DNA of 64,000 bases from Mesorhizobium waimense (GTDB lineage: Bacteria; Pseudomonadota; Alphaproteobacteria; Rhizobiales; Rhizobiaceae): NCBI RefSeq assembly GCF_003601975.1, contig NZ_QZWZ01000002.1, positions 186,001-250,000 of the forward strand. The letters are read 5' to 3'. Within the stretch, counting starts at the first letter, position 1. Each line of letters opens with the position of its first letter. Made by a program: the position numbers and the translations under genes. Of this stretch, positions 10,480-22,484 are shown piece after piece. The notes beneath the pieces are model-generated. The model was not told where the DNA came from and made no database searches. It saw nothing but the letters and a program-made list of their open reading frames with translations.

Positions 10480-11349
10480 ATGTTCTTCAAGCGAGTTGGT
10501 CAATCGAAAGCGCCGCATAGGGCTGTTTTCCTGGCGCTTTCGGTGGTTGTCCCATCGCTCTTCCTGTCGGCCTGCATGTCGTCCGAAAAAGACGTCGACC
10601 TGTCGACCTATGTCGACCAGACCGAGCCGGCCGACGTTCTGTACAATCAGGGCCTGGCCAATTTGAACGCCGGCCGTCTGGACGAGGCGAGCAAGAAGTT
10701 CGACGCTGTCGACCGCCAGCACCCCTATTCGGAATTCGCCCGCAAATCGATGGTGATGGGCGCCTTTGCCGACTACCGCGCAGGCCACTATGACGAGGCG
10801 ATCGGCTCGGCCAAGCGCTATCTGACGCTCTACCCGTCGACTGACGATGCGGCCTACGCGCAGTACATCATCGGCCTGAGCTACTACCGGCAGATCAAGG
10901 ACGTCACCCAGGACCAGAAGGAAGCGCGTCAGACCGTGCAGACCATGCAGGATCTGGTGACGCGCTGGCCGACGTCGGAGTATGTCGACGACGCCAAGGA
11001 AAAGATCCGCTTCGCCAACGACCAGCTGGCTGGCAAGGAGATGCAGATCGGCCGCTATTATCTTGAGCGCCGCGAATACATCGCCGCCGTCAAGCGGTTC
11101 CGCAGTGTGGTCGAGAACTATTCCAACACCCGCCATGTCGAGGAAGCGCTGGCCCGTCTGACCGAGAGCTACTATGCGATGGGGCTGACGTCGGAAGCGC
11201 AGACCGCGGCGGCCGTGCTCGGCACCAACTATCCCGACAGCCAGTGGTACAAGGATTCCTACAAGCTCCTGCAGAGCAACGGGCTTCAGCCGCGTGAGAA
11301 TGCCGGGTCGTGGATCTCCAAGGCCGGGAAGCTGATCACCGGCGCCTGA
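10480..11349 (+). CDS. bamD: BamD (ComL), outer-membrane assembly lipoprotein
   Basis: BamD is the TPR lipoprotein of the BAM complex that inserts beta-barrel proteins into the outer membrane. The ATG at 10480 gives a 289-residue precursor with a basic start, a hydrophobic stretch and the lipobox LSAC (Cys32). The frame is open back to 10282, but those residues do not look like a signal sequence. TPR-like helical repeats follow ([32 protein letters not shown]). The stop codon overlaps recN by one base, so the two are co-transcribed. Confidence 0.92.
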   Translation: MFFKRVGQSKAPHRAVFLALSVVVPSLFLSACMSSEKDVDLSTYVDQTEPADVLYNQGLANLNAGRLDEASKKFDAVDRQHPYSEFARKSMVMGAFADYRAGHYDEAIGSAKRYLTLYPSTDDAAYAQYIIGLSYYRQIKDVTQDQKEARQTVQTMQDLVTRWPTSEYVDDAKEKIRFANDQLAGKEMQIGRYYLERREYIAAVKRFRSVVENYSNTRHVEEALARLTESYYAMGLTSEAQTAAAVLGTNYPDSQWYKDSYKLLQSNGLQPRENAGSWISKAGKLITGA

Positions 11350-13022
11350 TGCTTTCCAGGCTGTCGATCCGCGATATCGTTCTGATCGAGAAGCTGGACA
11401 TCGACTTCTTGCCCGGCCTCTCCGTGCTGACGGGCGAAACCGGCGCCGGAAAATCCATCCTGCTCGACGCGTTGTCGCTGGCGCTTGGCGCCCGCGGCGA
11501 CGCTTCCCTGGTCCGCCACGGCGCGGCACAGGGCCAGGTGATCGCGGTGTTCGACGTGCCGCGCAACCATCCTGCTCGCGCGCTGCTTGCCGAAAACGCC
11601 ATCGAGGATGACGGCGACATCCTGCTGCGCCGTGTGCAGACGGCCGATGGCCGCACGCGCGTCTTCGTCAACGACCAGCCCTCCAGCGTCACCCTGATGC
11701 GCGATATCGGCCATGCGCTGGTCGAGATCCACGGCCAGCATGACGAGCGCGCCCTGGTCGATCCCGGCGCGCATCGCGACTTGCTCGACAGTTTCGGCGG
11801 CCATCTCGGCGCTGCCCGGGCGGCGGGCGAAGCGTGGCGCTATTGGCGGGGCTGCGAGCAGGACTTTGCCAAACACCGCGCCAAGGTCGAGGCGGCGGCC
11901 CGCGAGGCAGATTATCTGCGCGCCTCGGTGGCGGAACTGGCCAAGCTCGACCCACAGCCCGGCGAAGAGACACAGCTGGCGGAGCTGCGCGCTACTATGA
12001 TGCGGGCGGAGAAGATCGCCTCCGAGATCCATGACGCGCAGGACGTGCTGTCGGGGCCGTCCTCGCCGCTGCCGCAACTGGCCAGCCTGCTCCGACGCCT
12101 GCAGCGCAAGGTGAGCGAAGCGCCGGGGCTGCTCGACGATGTGGTCAAATCGCTCGACGAGGCAATGCTGTCGCTCGATGCGGCGCAGTCGGCTGTCGAG
12201 GCAGCGCTTCGCGCCACCGAATATGATCCGCAGCGGCTGGAAAAGGCGGAAGAGCGGCTGTTTGCGCTGCGCGCCGCCTCGCGCAAGCACAGCGTGGCGG
12301 TCGACGATCTGGCGCAGCTGCGCGACACGATGTCGGCTGATCTTGCCGACCTCGATGCCGGCGAGGAGCGCCTGCATGGGCTGGAGAAGCAGGCCGCCGC
12401 GGCGCGCGAGGCCTACGACATTTCCGCCGCACAGCTGTCCTCGCTTCGCTACGTCGCGGCGACCGGGCTGACCAAGGCGGTGATGGCCGAACTGCCGGCG
12501 CTGAAGCTTGAGCGGGCCGAGTTCATCGTCGCGATGACCAGCGATGCCGAAAGCCGCATGGAAGAGGGTATCGACCAGGTCGAGTTCTGGGTGCGCACCA
12601 ATCCGGGCACCAGGCCTGGGCCGATGATGAAGGTCGCTTCGGGCGGCGAGCTTTCGCGTTTCCTTTTGGCGCTCAAGGTGGCGCTGGCCGATCGCGGCTC
12701 GGCGCCGACGCTGGTCTTCGATGAAATCGACACCGGCGTGGGTGGCGCTGTCGCCGACGCTATCGGCCAGCGGCTGGCGCGACTGTCAAAGCGCGTGCAG
12801 GTGCTTTCGGTGACGCATGCGCCGCAAGTCGCGGCGCGTGCGGCGACGCATTTCCTGATCTCAAAATCCGGCGGCACCGACAAGGTCGCCACCGGCATCG
12901 CCGAGATGGACCGGGCGGCGCGCCAGGAAGAGATCGCGCGCATGCTGGCTGGCGCCACCATCACCGACGAGGCCCGCGCCGCGGCCGAACGGCTGCTGCG
13001 CGAGAATACGGCCGCGGCTTAG
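11349..13022 (+). CDS. recN: RecN, DNA double-strand-break repair ATPase
   Basis: RecN is an SMC-like ATPase acting early in recombinational repair. The ATG at 11349 overlaps the bamD stop (TGATG). The 557-residue protein has a Walker A GETGAGKS at residues 29-36, a central coiled-coil region rich in Glu, Arg and Ala, then the ABC signature ASGGELSRFLLALK and Walker B LVFDEIDTGVGG, followed by THAPQVAARA. The length is typical. An upstream in-frame start at 11310 would lie inside bamD. Confidence 0.95.
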   Translation: MLSRLSIRDIVLIEKLDIDFLPGLSVLTGETGAGKSILLDALSLALGARGDASLVRHGAAQGQVIAVFDVPRNHPARALLAENAIEDDGDILLRRVQTADGRTRVFVNDQPSSVTLMRDIGHALVEIHGQHDERALVDPGAHRDLLDSFGGHLGAARAAGEAWRYWRGCEQDFAKHRAKVEAAAREADYLRASVAELAKLDPQPGEETQLAELRATMMRAEKIASEIHDAQDVLSGPSSPLPQLASLLRRLQRKVSEAPGLLDDVVKSLDEAMLSLDAAQSAVEAALRATEYDPQRLEKAEERLFALRAASRKHSVAVDDLAQLRDTMSADLADLDAGEERLHGLEKQAAAAREAYDISAAQLSSLRYVAATGLTKAVMAELPALKLERAEFIVAMTSDAESRMEEGIDQVEFWVRTNPGTRPGPMMKVASGGELSRFLLALKVALADRGSAPTLVFDEIDTGVGGAVADAIGQRLARLSKRVQVLSVTHAPQVAARAATHFLISKSGGTDKVATGIAEMDRAARQEEIARMLAGATITDEARAAAERLLRENTAAA

Positions 13023-13099
13023 CCACACGCGGTCCGACGCCGAAGCCCGGTCATTCGGACAGAGTCAGGATATGGCTCCATCCCGCTGTTCAGGAATGA

Positions 13100-15381
<2,282 letters not shown>

Positions 15382-15382
<1 letters not shown>

Positions 15383-16068
15383 TGGCCGGCGCGTTCAAAG
15401 GGTTCGGGCAGAAGGCCATTCCATTCCTGAAGGCGCTGGACTTCCACCAGAGCCGGGAATGGTTCCAGGAGAACCGGGCGCTTTACGAAAGCGAGCTCCA
15501 CGAGCCGTTCTGCGATCTCGTCGAAACGCTTTCCGAGCGCTTCCTGGCGGCGGGGCTCGGCCTGCGCGGCGACCGCAAGAAATCGCTGTTCCGGATCAAT
15601 CGCGATGTGCGTTTTTCCAAGGACAAGCGGCCCTACAACCAGCACCTTTCCGCAATCCTGTCGCCCGACGGCACCAAGATGGAGCAGGGCGTGTTCTTCG
15701 TCTACATCGGGCTCGACCGCTGCTTTGCCGGCGTTGCCTGGTGGCAGCCAGGCCCGGAATTGCTCCAGGCGATGCGCAAAGCCATCACGACGAAGCCGGC
15801 TGTATTCCGCGCCCTGACCACGACGCTGAAGAAAGCCGGTCTCGAACTCGACACCGAAGGCTGCTTGAAGCGCACGCCGCGTGGGTTCGAGGATGTCACG
15901 GACGCAGACCTTGCCCAGGCGATCCGCAACCGGCATTTCGCCGTCCGGCACAATTTCGATCCCGCGACGATCCATACGCCGGCCTTGGTCGACGACCTCG
16001 TCGATTTCACCATTCGGGCCAGGCCGCTGCTCGACTGGGGCAGGGCGATACAGGGCAAGGCTGGATAA
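15382..16068 (+). CDS. DUF2461 family protein
   Basis: The 228-residue product matches the DUF2461 (TIGR02453) pattern: an early FHQSREWFQENRALYESE segment, then LFRINRDVRFSKDKRPYNQH and GVFFVYIGLDRCFAGVAWW. The function is not established for this family. The gene overlaps the ligA stop (TGATG), so it is probably co-translated with ligA, which might hint at a nucleic-acid-related role, but this is only association. No signal peptide or membrane segment is visible. A 107-bp gap with a small GATCA stem follows before azlC. Confidence 0.85.
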
Positions 16069-16175
16069 CATCACCACGACCGGCGATCATTTCCGCTGAT
16101 CGTTTGGCTCAAGCGAATTGGTGTGACAAGGAAGCAGGCGCTCCCTACATACGGCCCTTCGGGAAGGAGTGGCCG

Positions 16176-16904
16176 ATGGCTGTGGAAGTGATCTCCGAGG
16201 GCAGCACGAAGAGCGATTTTTGGGACGGCGTGCGGCTGAGCATGCCGGTCGTGGTCGCGTCGGCGCCGTTTGCCCTGCTGTTCGGCGCGATTGCCGTCGA
16301 CAACGGATTTTCCGTGCTCGAAGCCTTTCTGATGAGCGCCCTGGTCTTCGGCGGCGCCAGCCAGATGGTCGGTATCGAACTGTTCGGCCAGCATGTCGCG
16401 CCGTGGCTGATCGTGCTGTCGATCTTCGCCGTGAACTTCCGCCATGTTCTCTATTCCGCCGGCCTCGGCCGTCGCATTTCGCATTGGCCTGTCATCCAGC
16501 AGGCACTCGGCTATTTCATCATGACCGATCCACAGTATGCCGTGGCCGAGGCAAGGGCGGCGTCCGGCAAGACGGTCGGCTTCGTCTGGTATCTGGGGCT
16601 CGGTCTGCCGGTCTATGTGTTTTGGGTGGTCGAAAGCGCGCTCGGCGCGGTGTTCGGCAACCTCATTCCCGACACGCATGCGCTGGGCATCGATTTCCTG
16701 CTGCCGATCTATTTCCTGGGCCTGGTCATGGGCTTTCGCAAGCGGCCGCTCTGGTTGCCTGTGGTCATGGCCAGCGCCGTCGCCTCGACAATTGCCTACA
16801 AGACGGTGGGTTCGCCCTGGCACGTTTCGATCGGCGCGATCGCCGGCGTGCTTTTGGCGGTCATCCTGCCGCCCCACCATAGCGGCGTGGGGGAGCGGCC
16901 ATGA
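16176..16904 (+). CDS. azlC: AzlC family branched-chain amino acid exporter, large subunit
   Basis: AzlC and AzlD together export branched-chain amino acids and analogues. The ATG at 16176 follows a GGAAGGAG ribosome site. The longer open frame back to 15459 runs out of frame through the DUF2461 gene and is not coding. The 242-residue product has about seven hydrophobic segments and the family pattern GVRLSMPVVVASAPFALLFG, VFGGASQMVGIELFG and NFRHVLYSAGLG. The last four bases overlap azlD. Confidence 0.9.
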   Translation: MAVEVISEGSTKSDFWDGVRLSMPVVVASAPFALLFGAIAVDNGFSVLEAFLMSALVFGGASQMVGIELFGQHVAPWLIVLSIFAVNFRHVLYSAGLGRRISHWPVIQQALGYFIMTDPQYAVAEARAASGKTVGFVWYLGLGLPVYVFWVVESALGAVFGNLIPDTHALGIDFLLPIYFLGLVMGFRKRPLWLPVVMASAVASTIAYKTVGSPWHVSIGAIAGVLLAVILPPHHSGVGERP

Positions 16905-17197
16905 GCACCACCTTGTGGATCATTATCGCCGGCGCGATCGCCACCTATCTCACCCGCGTCGGCGGGCATCTGGTCATCTCGCGCTTCGAAAACATCCATC
17001 CGCGCGTCGAGGCGGGCTTGAACGCCGTGCCGGCGGCGGTGCTGACGACGCTGGTGGCGCCAGCCGCACTTAGCGCCGGCCCGGCCGAATGGGCCGCGCT
17101 GGTCGTGACCGCGCTGGCGTCGCTGCGCGGTGGGTTGATGGCGATGTTTTTGGCGGGCACGGCGGTGCTGATCCTGGCGCGGCAGTTCGTCGGGTAG
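16901..17197 (+). CDS. azlD: AzlD family branched-chain amino acid exporter, small subunit
   Basis: This is a 98-residue protein with three predicted membrane segments and the typical ATYLTRVGGH and NAVPAAVLTTLVAP motifs of AzlD. Its ATG overlaps the azlC stop (ATGA), as expected for the small partner of the two-part exporter. Its TAG stop lies at the left edge of an inverted-repeat element (17195-17337). Confidence 0.9.
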   Translation: MSTTLWIIIAGAIATYLTRVGGHLVISRFENIHPRVEAGLNAVPAAVLTTLVAPAALSAGPAEWAALVVTALASLRGGLMAMFLAGTAVLILARQFVG

Positions 17198-17337
17198 GGT
17201 ATTGATATTCAGGTGATGCCGGCCTGCGAACGACAGTTCCTGCGCTTCCGGTACTCACGTACCCAAAAGTACGCTCCGCTTCGGCTCTCGGAAACCGCCA
17301 TTCTCGGCGCGGCCTGACCTGAAATCTCAACACACCC
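17195..17337. repeat. Inverted-repeat element, copy 1
   Basis: This intergenic element of about 140 bp lies between convergent azlD and pepP. Its ends are imperfect inverted repeats: a left end with ATATTCAGGT (17205-17214) and a right end ACCTGAAATCTCAACACACC. The interior carries smaller palindromes around GTACTCACGTAC and AGTACGCTCCGC. A second copy with the same ends and core is at 44849-44990. In both, the left end coincides with the TAG stop of the preceding gene. It resembles REP/MITE-type elements and has no coding capacity. Confidence 0.8.
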
Positions 17338-17354
17338 TTGAGCCTTGCGAGAAA

Positions 17355-19199
17355 TCAGATCTTGGCGTCGTGCGGCAGCGGTGCCGTCGCCTTCTCCAAC
17401 CAGGCCAGCGTCTCACCGTCGAGCATCGGTCCGATCTCGGCCAGCACTCGCGCGTGGTACTGGTCGAGCCAGTGCAGCTCGTCACGCGTCAAAAGGTCGG
17501 TGCGTATCAATCGCTTGTCGATAGGCGCCAGCGTCAGCGTCTCGAAATCGTGCATGGCGATGTCGCCGCCCTCTATCGGCTCGGCGGCGGTCACCAGCAC
17601 GAGATTCTCGATGCGGATGCCGTAGGAACCTTCCTTGTAGTAGCCGGGCTCGTTGGAGAGCATCATGCCGGCGAGTAGCTTTTCGGTGCCGGTGCGGGCG
17701 ATGCGCTGCGGGCCCTCATGCACAGCCAGATAGGAGCCCACGCCATGGCCGGTGCCGTGGGCAAAGTCGCAGCCATGTTTCCACAGCGCCATGCGCGCCA
17801 CTGCGTCGATCTCGGAACCGCGCGTGCCGGCGGGGAAGCGCAGCATGGAAATGCCGATCATGCCCTTCAGCACCAGCGTGAAGCGCTCGCGCATCTCCTC
17901 GGTCGGCGTGCCGATCGGCACGGTGCGGGTGATGTCGGTGGTGCCGTCCTGATATTGCCCGCCAGAATCAAGCAGGAACAGCTCGCCATCGGCTAACTTG
18001 CGGCTGGTGGCACGGGACACGCGGTAATGCATGATGGCGCCGTTCGGGCCGGCGCCCGAAATGGTGTCGAAGGAGACGTCGCGTAGCGGCATCTGCGTCT
18101 CTTCGCCGGTCTGCCGGCGTGTCTCCTCCAGCCTGGTGACGACGGCGATCTCGTCGAGGCTGCCCGGCTTCTGGCGATCGAGCCAGCAGAGCAGCTTGGC
18201 GATGGCGGCGCCGTCGCGACGATGCGCCGCGCGGCTGCCGTTGATCTCGGCCGGGTTCTTGGTGGCACGCGGAATGCGGGCGGGATCGGGCGCGGCAACG
18301 ACAGTGCCGCCATTGTCCTCGACCAGCATCTTCAGCTTCTCCGCCGCCAGCACCGGGTCGAGGGCAATCTTCGCACCACCCTTGGCAAGGGCTGTGATGG
18401 CCGCTTCGAATTCGCCGGGCTCATGCAATTCGGCAAGCTGGGTCAGGTAGGCGGCGACGGTGCGCGAGAATTTGCGCTGGTCCATGAACAGCTGATGCGA
18501 GCCGTCGGCGGCAAGCACGGCAAAGCCGAGCGCCAGCGGCGTGTGCGGCACGTCGCCACCGCGAATGTTGAAGGCCCAGGCGATCGAGGACGGGTCGGTC
18601 AGCACGGCGTGCGTGGCGCCATCCTTGCCGATCGCCGCCGCCAGCCGTACCAGCTTGTCCTTGGCCAGTTCGCCGGCAAAGCCGATCGGGTGGATCTCGA
18701 CCGGCTCGCGTGGCGGCTCGGTTTGGTCCTTCCAGATGATGTCGATCGGATTTTTTTCGAGCGGCACCAGCACCGCGCCGGATTGCTCGGCCGAGGTTTT
18801 CAGCGCCTTGATCTCGCTCAGTGTATGCAGCCAGGGGTCGAAGCCGAGCCTGGCACCCTTGCCGAGATTGTCCTTGATCCAGCTGGCCGGCGGATTGTTG
18901 ACGAGGCTCTCGATTGAAAAAATGTCGAGATCGACCTCGCTGCGCACCTGCAAGGTGTAGCGCCCGTCGACGAACATGAAGGCGCGGGCGGCAAGCACGA
19001 TGGCGGCGCCGGCCGAGCCGCTGAAGCCGGTCAGCCATTTCAGCCGCGCCGAGCGATCGGCGACGTACTCGCCCTGATGCTCGTCGGCGCGGGGCACGAT
19101 GAAACCGTCCAGACCGTTGGCTTCCAGCCATTGGCGCAGCAGCGCCACACGCGGCTTGCCGACACTAGGATCGCCGGCGGAATCGAAGGTCTGGAACAT
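17355..19199 (-). CDS. pepP: Xaa-Pro aminopeptidase, M24B family
   Basis: This cytoplasmic metallopeptidase removes an N-terminal residue before proline. The 614-residue length and three-part build (two creatinase-like N-terminal domains, then the pita-bread catalytic domain) match the eukaryotic-type APP1 family. The metal ligands are visible: Asp and Asp in LLDSGGQYQDGTTDITRT, His in FAHGTGHGVGSY, Glu in LSNEPGYY and Glu in RIENLVLV. I chose the ATG at 19199 after an AGGAGAGG ribosome site; the open frame continues to 19805 but through prmA. The gene symbol is by class only. Confidence 0.92.
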   Translation of the reverse strand: MFQTFDSAGDPSVGKPRVALLRQWLEANGLDGFIVPRADEHQGEYVADRSARLKWLTGFSGSAGAAIVLAARAFMFVDGRYTLQVRSEVDLDIFSIESLVNNPPASWIKDNLGKGARLGFDPWLHTLSEIKALKTSAEQSGAVLVPLEKNPIDIIWKDQTEPPREPVEIHPIGFAGELAKDKLVRLAAAIGKDGATHAVLTDPSSIAWAFNIRGGDVPHTPLALGFAVLAADGSHQLFMDQRKFSRTVAAYLTQLAELHEPGEFEAAITALAKGGAKIALDPVLAAEKLKMLVEDNGGTVVAAPDPARIPRATKNPAEINGSRAAHRRDGAAIAKLLCWLDRQKPGSLDEIAVVTRLEETRRQTGEETQMPLRDVSFDTISGAGPNGAIMHYRVSRATSRKLADGELFLLDSGGQYQDGTTDITRTVPIGTPTEEMRERFTLVLKGMIGISMLRFPAGTRGSEIDAVARMALWKHGCDFAHGTGHGVGSYLAVHEGPQRIARTGTEKLLAGMMLSNEPGYYKEGSYGIRIENLVLVTAAEPIEGGDIAMHDFETLTLAPIDKRLIRTDLLTRDELHWLDQYHARVLAEIGPMLDGETLAWLEKATAPLPHDAKI

Positions 19200-19342
19200 G
19201 ATGGCCTCTCCTCTTGCCGCAAGCGTAACGCATGACCCCAAGGATCGGAATCGATTTCCGGCAGGGGCGTTGCGCAGGGGCAAACTGCTACAGCGCTGCT
19301 TGCCTGACAACCGGCTGGGTTTGGTCCAGCCGCCTCTGTGTC

Positions 19343-20215
19343 TCAGCGCTTGAGGTGGATCGTCACCCAGCCCTCGCGATGCAAGGTACGGACGTGCCGG
19401 AATTGATGGCCGACATAGGCCGAGACCACCGCGTCGCGCTGGCGGTCGAGAATGCCCGAGAGCACGATCGAGCCGCCCAGCGATATATGCCTGGCCATTT
19501 CCGGTGCCAGCCGCATCAGCGGACGCGCCAATATGTTTGCGACGATAAGGTCGAACGGCGCGCGCTTGCCGAAGATCGGGTGGTGGAAGCCCGGCGCCGT
19601 CACCGTTTCGACCAGCGCCTTGACGTGGTTGAGGCGGGCATTGCCGGCGGCGACCTTGACGGCGACCGGATCGATGTCGGTCGCCAGCACCGGAATATGC
19701 GCGAGTTTTGCCAGCGCGATCGCCAGCACGGCGCTGCCGGTACCGAGGTCGAGCGCGTTGCGCGGCTGCTCGCGGCGCACGACCTGCTCCAGCATTTCCA
19801 GGCAACCCGATGTGGTGCCGTGATGACCGGTGCCGAAGGCAAGGCCGGCCTCGATCTCGATGGCGAGGTCGCCGCTGCGGCGCCTGTCGCGGTCATGCGC
19901 GCCATGGACGAAGAAACGCCCGGCGCGCACCGGCTTCAGCCCTTCCAGCGAGCGCGTCACCCAGTCGATATCGGGGAGCGCCTCGCGCTCGATCGGTTTT
20001 GTCAGCGCGAGCCCGGCAAGGATGTCTTTCAGCCTTGTCTCGACCACATCGATGTCGCCGTCGGCATAGAGCGACACTTCGTGGATATCACGATCCTCGT
20101 CGACCTCGAGCACGGCGATTGGCAGGCCCTCTTCTTCGAAGGCGGCGCCGAGCGCCGCGAAGATACGCTCGGCCTCGATCTTGCCGGTAGTGAAGTAGAG
20201 CCGCGTCTGCGTCAT
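19343..20215 (-). CDS. prmA: PrmA, ribosomal protein L11 methyltransferase
   Basis: PrmA methylates ribosomal protein L11 using S-adenosylmethionine. The 290-residue protein has an N-terminal L11-binding region and the class I SAM fold: [19 protein letters not shown] for motif [15 protein letters not shown] for motif II, and [13 protein letters not shown] for the NPPY-like motif. It starts ten bases after the stop of the Sco1 gene, so the two are probably co-transcribed. A 143-bp gap separates it from pepP, downstream on the same strand. Confidence 0.92.
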   Translation of the reverse strand: MTQTRLYFTTGKIEAERIFAALGAAFEEEGLPIAVLEVDEDRDIHEVSLYADGDIDVVETRLKDILAGLALTKPIEREALPDIDWVTRSLEGLKPVRAGRFFVHGAHDRDRRRSGDLAIEIEAGLAFGTGHHGTTSGCLEMLEQVVRREQPRNALDLGTGSAVLAIALAKLAHIPVLATDIDPVAVKVAAGNARLNHVKALVETVTAPGFHHPIFGKRAPFDLIVANILARPLMRLAPEMARHISLGGSIVLSGILDRQRDAVVSAYVGHQFRHVRTLHREGWVTIHLKR

Positions 20216-20225
20216 GAGCTGTGTC

Positions 20226-20801
20226 TCAGCCCGCCGCCAGCCGCTTCAGCTTGGCGATGGCCGTATCCGGGCTTTCGCCATAGGCGATGGTGCCGGAGAA
20301 CTCACCCCTGGCATTCAGCAGCAGCACCGAGGCGGTGTGGTCCATCGTGTAGTCGCCGTCGCCGGTGTCGACCTTCTTCCAGTAGATGCTGAAGCCCTTG
20401 GCCATGGCATGGACCTTGTCCGGATCGCCGGTGATTCCGACGATTCGGTCGGAGAAATTGCTGACATAGGTGTTCATCACTTCGGGCGTGTCGCGCTCGG
20501 GGTCGACGGTGACGAAATAGGCATTCAGGTTCTTGCCGCTGTCGCCAATCGTCTTCAGCCAGCCGGCCAGTTCGAAGAGCGTTGTCGGGCACACTTCCGG
20601 GCAATGGGTGAAGCCGAAGAAGACGACGCTGGGACGGCCCCTGAACGCGGCTTCGGTGATCGGAGCGCCCTTCTGGTCGACCAATGTGAACGGCGTGCCG
20701 AACGGCTCGCCGCCATAGTGGCCGCGATACCAGTCGAAGGTAAGCCAGCCGATGCCCGCCGCCATCAGGACGAGAATGCCGACCAGGATTGAACGCATCA
20801 T
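20226..20801 (-). CDS. SCO1/SenC family copper protein
   Basis: Sco proteins deliver copper to, or reduce, the CuA centre of cytochrome oxidase. The 191-residue product has one N-terminal membrane anchor (residues about 5-22) and a thioredoxin fold with the copper-binding CPEVC (Cys67, Cys71) and the conserved His155 in [10 protein letters not shown]. The adjacent ATGs at 20801 and 20798 are both possible. A 17-residue upstream extension in frame would spoil the anchor. It lies 10 bases upstream of prmA and is divergent from creA. Confidence 0.92.
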   Translation of the reverse strand: MMRSILVGILVLMAAGIGWLTFDWYRGHYGGEPFGTPFTLVDQKGAPITEAAFRGRPSVVFFGFTHCPEVCPTTLFELAGWLKTIGDSGKNLNAYFVTVDPERDTPEVMNTYVSNFSDRIVGITGDPDKVHAMAKGFSIYWKKVDTGDGDYTMDHTASVLLLNARGEFSGTIAYGESPDTAIAKLKRLAAG

Positions 20802-21007
20802 CAATGGGTGTCCGTCGTGATTGTCATGGCAGGCGCCGGATCGACGCAGCAAGCCCTTGTTCGGTGAACACTCTTAACGGTTTGGCGCGGCGCACGCAAA
20901 GATGTCGCGTTGCCGCAACCGGCAAACGGCGCAGAGACGATCTGCTTGCAAAGTTCCGCCGCCCGTCCCACCTGAGGTCGGCAAAACGCGAACCGCAGGA
21001 GGCTCAT

Positions 21008-21496
21008 TTGCGAAAACTGATCGGCGGCGCCCTGGCCGCATGCCTTGTCCTTGGCACCGGTGCGGCCACCGCGGACGAAGTGGGCAAGGTCGGCGTCGAC
21101 TGGCTCGGCAACGACATCATCGTCGAGGCGATCAAGGATCCGAAAGTGGAGGGCGTCACCTGTCATGTCTCCTATTTCGACCGCGGCGTCATCGACCGCC
21201 TGCAGAAGGGCAACTGGTTCGAGGATCCGTCGGATTCCTCGATCTCCTGCCGCCAAACCGGCCCGATTACCATCGGCGACATCGATATGAGCGAGGGCGG
21301 CGAGGAAGTCTTCAAGCAAGGCATCAGCCTGATCTGGAAGAAGCAGGTGGTGAACCGCATCTACGACAAGACCAACGAGACGCTGATCTATCTGTCGCAT
21401 TCGCGCCAGGTCCAGGACGGTTCAGCGAAGATGTCCGTCACCACCGTGCCGCTCTACGGCCAGAACGTGGTGTGGACCAAAGGCAAGCCGAAATAG
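21008..21496 (+). CDS. creA: CreA family secreted protein
   Basis: CreA-family proteins are periplasmic and of unknown function. I chose the TTG at 21008 because a perfect AGGAGG ribosome site lies six bases upstream and the product then begins with a clean signal peptide (LRKLIGGALAACLVLGTGAATA), cleaved near residue 21. The frame continues upstream to an ATG at 20789 without any signal-like sequence. The 162-residue product has the family segments GNDIIVEAIKDPKVEGVTCHV and SISCRQTGPI, with cysteines that may form a disulfide. Confidence 0.88.
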   Translation: MRKLIGGALAACLVLGTGAATADEVGKVGVDWLGNDIIVEAIKDPKVEGVTCHVSYFDRGVIDRLQKGNWFEDPSDSSISCRQTGPITIGDIDMSEGGEEVFKQGISLIWKKQVVNRIYDKTNETLIYLSHSRQVQDGSAKMSVTTVPLYGQNVVWTKGKPK

Positions 21497-21562
21497 GTTC
21501 TGGCAACAGATGGACGATTGGTCCCGCTTGCGGGACCAATCGCTCGGGCGTAAAGCCGCCGC

Positions 21563-22204
21563 ATGGACCGTGCCGAAAATCTTGTCCTGAAAGACCCGGA
21601 GCCGCGCATTCATCCGACCGCGGAGCTGAAGGCGTGCAAGCTGGGACGTTACGCCTCGATCGGCGAACGGGTCGTGCTGCGCGAAGTGACGGTCGGAGAC
21701 TTCTCTTACTTCGAGCGCCATGCGGAAGCGATCTACACGACGATCGGCAAGTTCTGCTCGATTGCCGCCAACAGCCGCATCAATGCGCTGGAGCATCCGA
21801 TCGAGCGGCTGACGCAGCACAAGATCAGCTACCGGCCGAACGAGTATTTCCGCTGGCTGGGCGTCGACGCCGGCTTCCGCGAGCGGCGCCAGGCAAAGTC
21901 GGTCAGCATCGGCCACGATGTCTGGATCGGCCACGGCGCGGTGATCATGCCGGGGGTGACGATCGGCAATGGCGCGATTGTCGGCGCCAACGCGGTGGTG
22001 ACACGCGACGTGCCGGCCTATGCGATCGTCGCCGGCGTTCCGGCCAAGCAGTTGCGTCCGCGCTTTGCCGCCGACATCGCAGCGCGGATCGAAAGCCTGG
22101 CATGGTGGGACTGGGCACCGGAGAAACTGGCCCGGGCCGTTCCCGACATGCAGGCATTGCCGATCGAGGCCTTCCTCGACCGCTGGGAAAACGACGCGCC
22201 TTGA
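21563..22204 (+). CDS. Hexapeptide-repeat acetyltransferase, phosphonate-associated type
   Basis: The 213-residue protein is a left-handed beta-helix acyltransferase. The repeats show as [19 protein letters not shown] and [19 protein letters not shown], with the usual extended loop and AGVPAKQLR end. The pattern [19 protein letters not shown] and [10 protein letters not shown] is that of the xenobiotic-acetyltransferase-like proteins often found in phosphonate (phn) clusters (TIGR03308-like). Here there are no phn genes nearby. The acceptor is unknown. A perfect GC-rich hairpin follows the stop. Confidence 0.82.
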   Translation: MDRAENLVLKDPEPRIHPTAELKACKLGRYASIGERVVLREVTVGDFSYFERHAEAIYTTIGKFCSIAANSRINALEHPIERLTQHKISYRPNEYFRWLGVDAGFRERRQAKSVSIGHDVWIGHGAVIMPGVTIGNGAIVGANAVVTRDVPAYAIVAGVPAKQLRPRFAADIAARIESLAWWDWAPEKLARAVPDMQALPIEAFLDRWENDAP

Positions 22205-22217
22205 TTTGGGGATAAAA

Positions 22218-22254
22218 CCCCTTCCGCCATGCGGGGGTGGCGCAGCGGAAGGGG
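22218..22254 (+). terminator. GC-rich hairpin after the acetyltransferase gene
   Basis: CCCCTTCCGC (22218-22227) and its exact complement GCGGAAGGGG (22245-22254) form a ten-pair stem around a 17-base loop. It starts 14 bases after the stop codon. A second small stem (CCGCC/GGCGG) follows. There is no T-run, so it may be a palindromic repeat acting as a terminator or mRNA stabiliser. Confidence 0.55.
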
Positions 22255-22484
22255 CAGGAGGTAAACCCGCCGTAAGGCGGAAGGAACAGGCTTTTGACCT
22301 GCACCGGCACTATGGCAACAAACCCATAAGGCGGTTTTTCCCGGAGCCACGCTTTGCGCGTGTATCCGATTGTGGCCGGCGAAATGGCGCTGGGCGGGAA
22401 CCGGAACTGCCCCCGTTAGTTTCTGATTGCGCAATGAATACCGTCTCCAGCCGAACGCATATCGCCAATCGTCGAGGTCTTTGG

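Noticed and set aside
15459-16175. Long N-terminal extension of AzlC
   Set aside because: The extra 239 codons run out of frame through the DUF2461 gene; a proper ribosome site and start lie at 16176.
19200-19805. N-terminal extension of the Xaa-Pro aminopeptidase
   Set aside because: It reads prmA in another frame and is not similar to anything; the usual start at 19199 has a good ribosome site.
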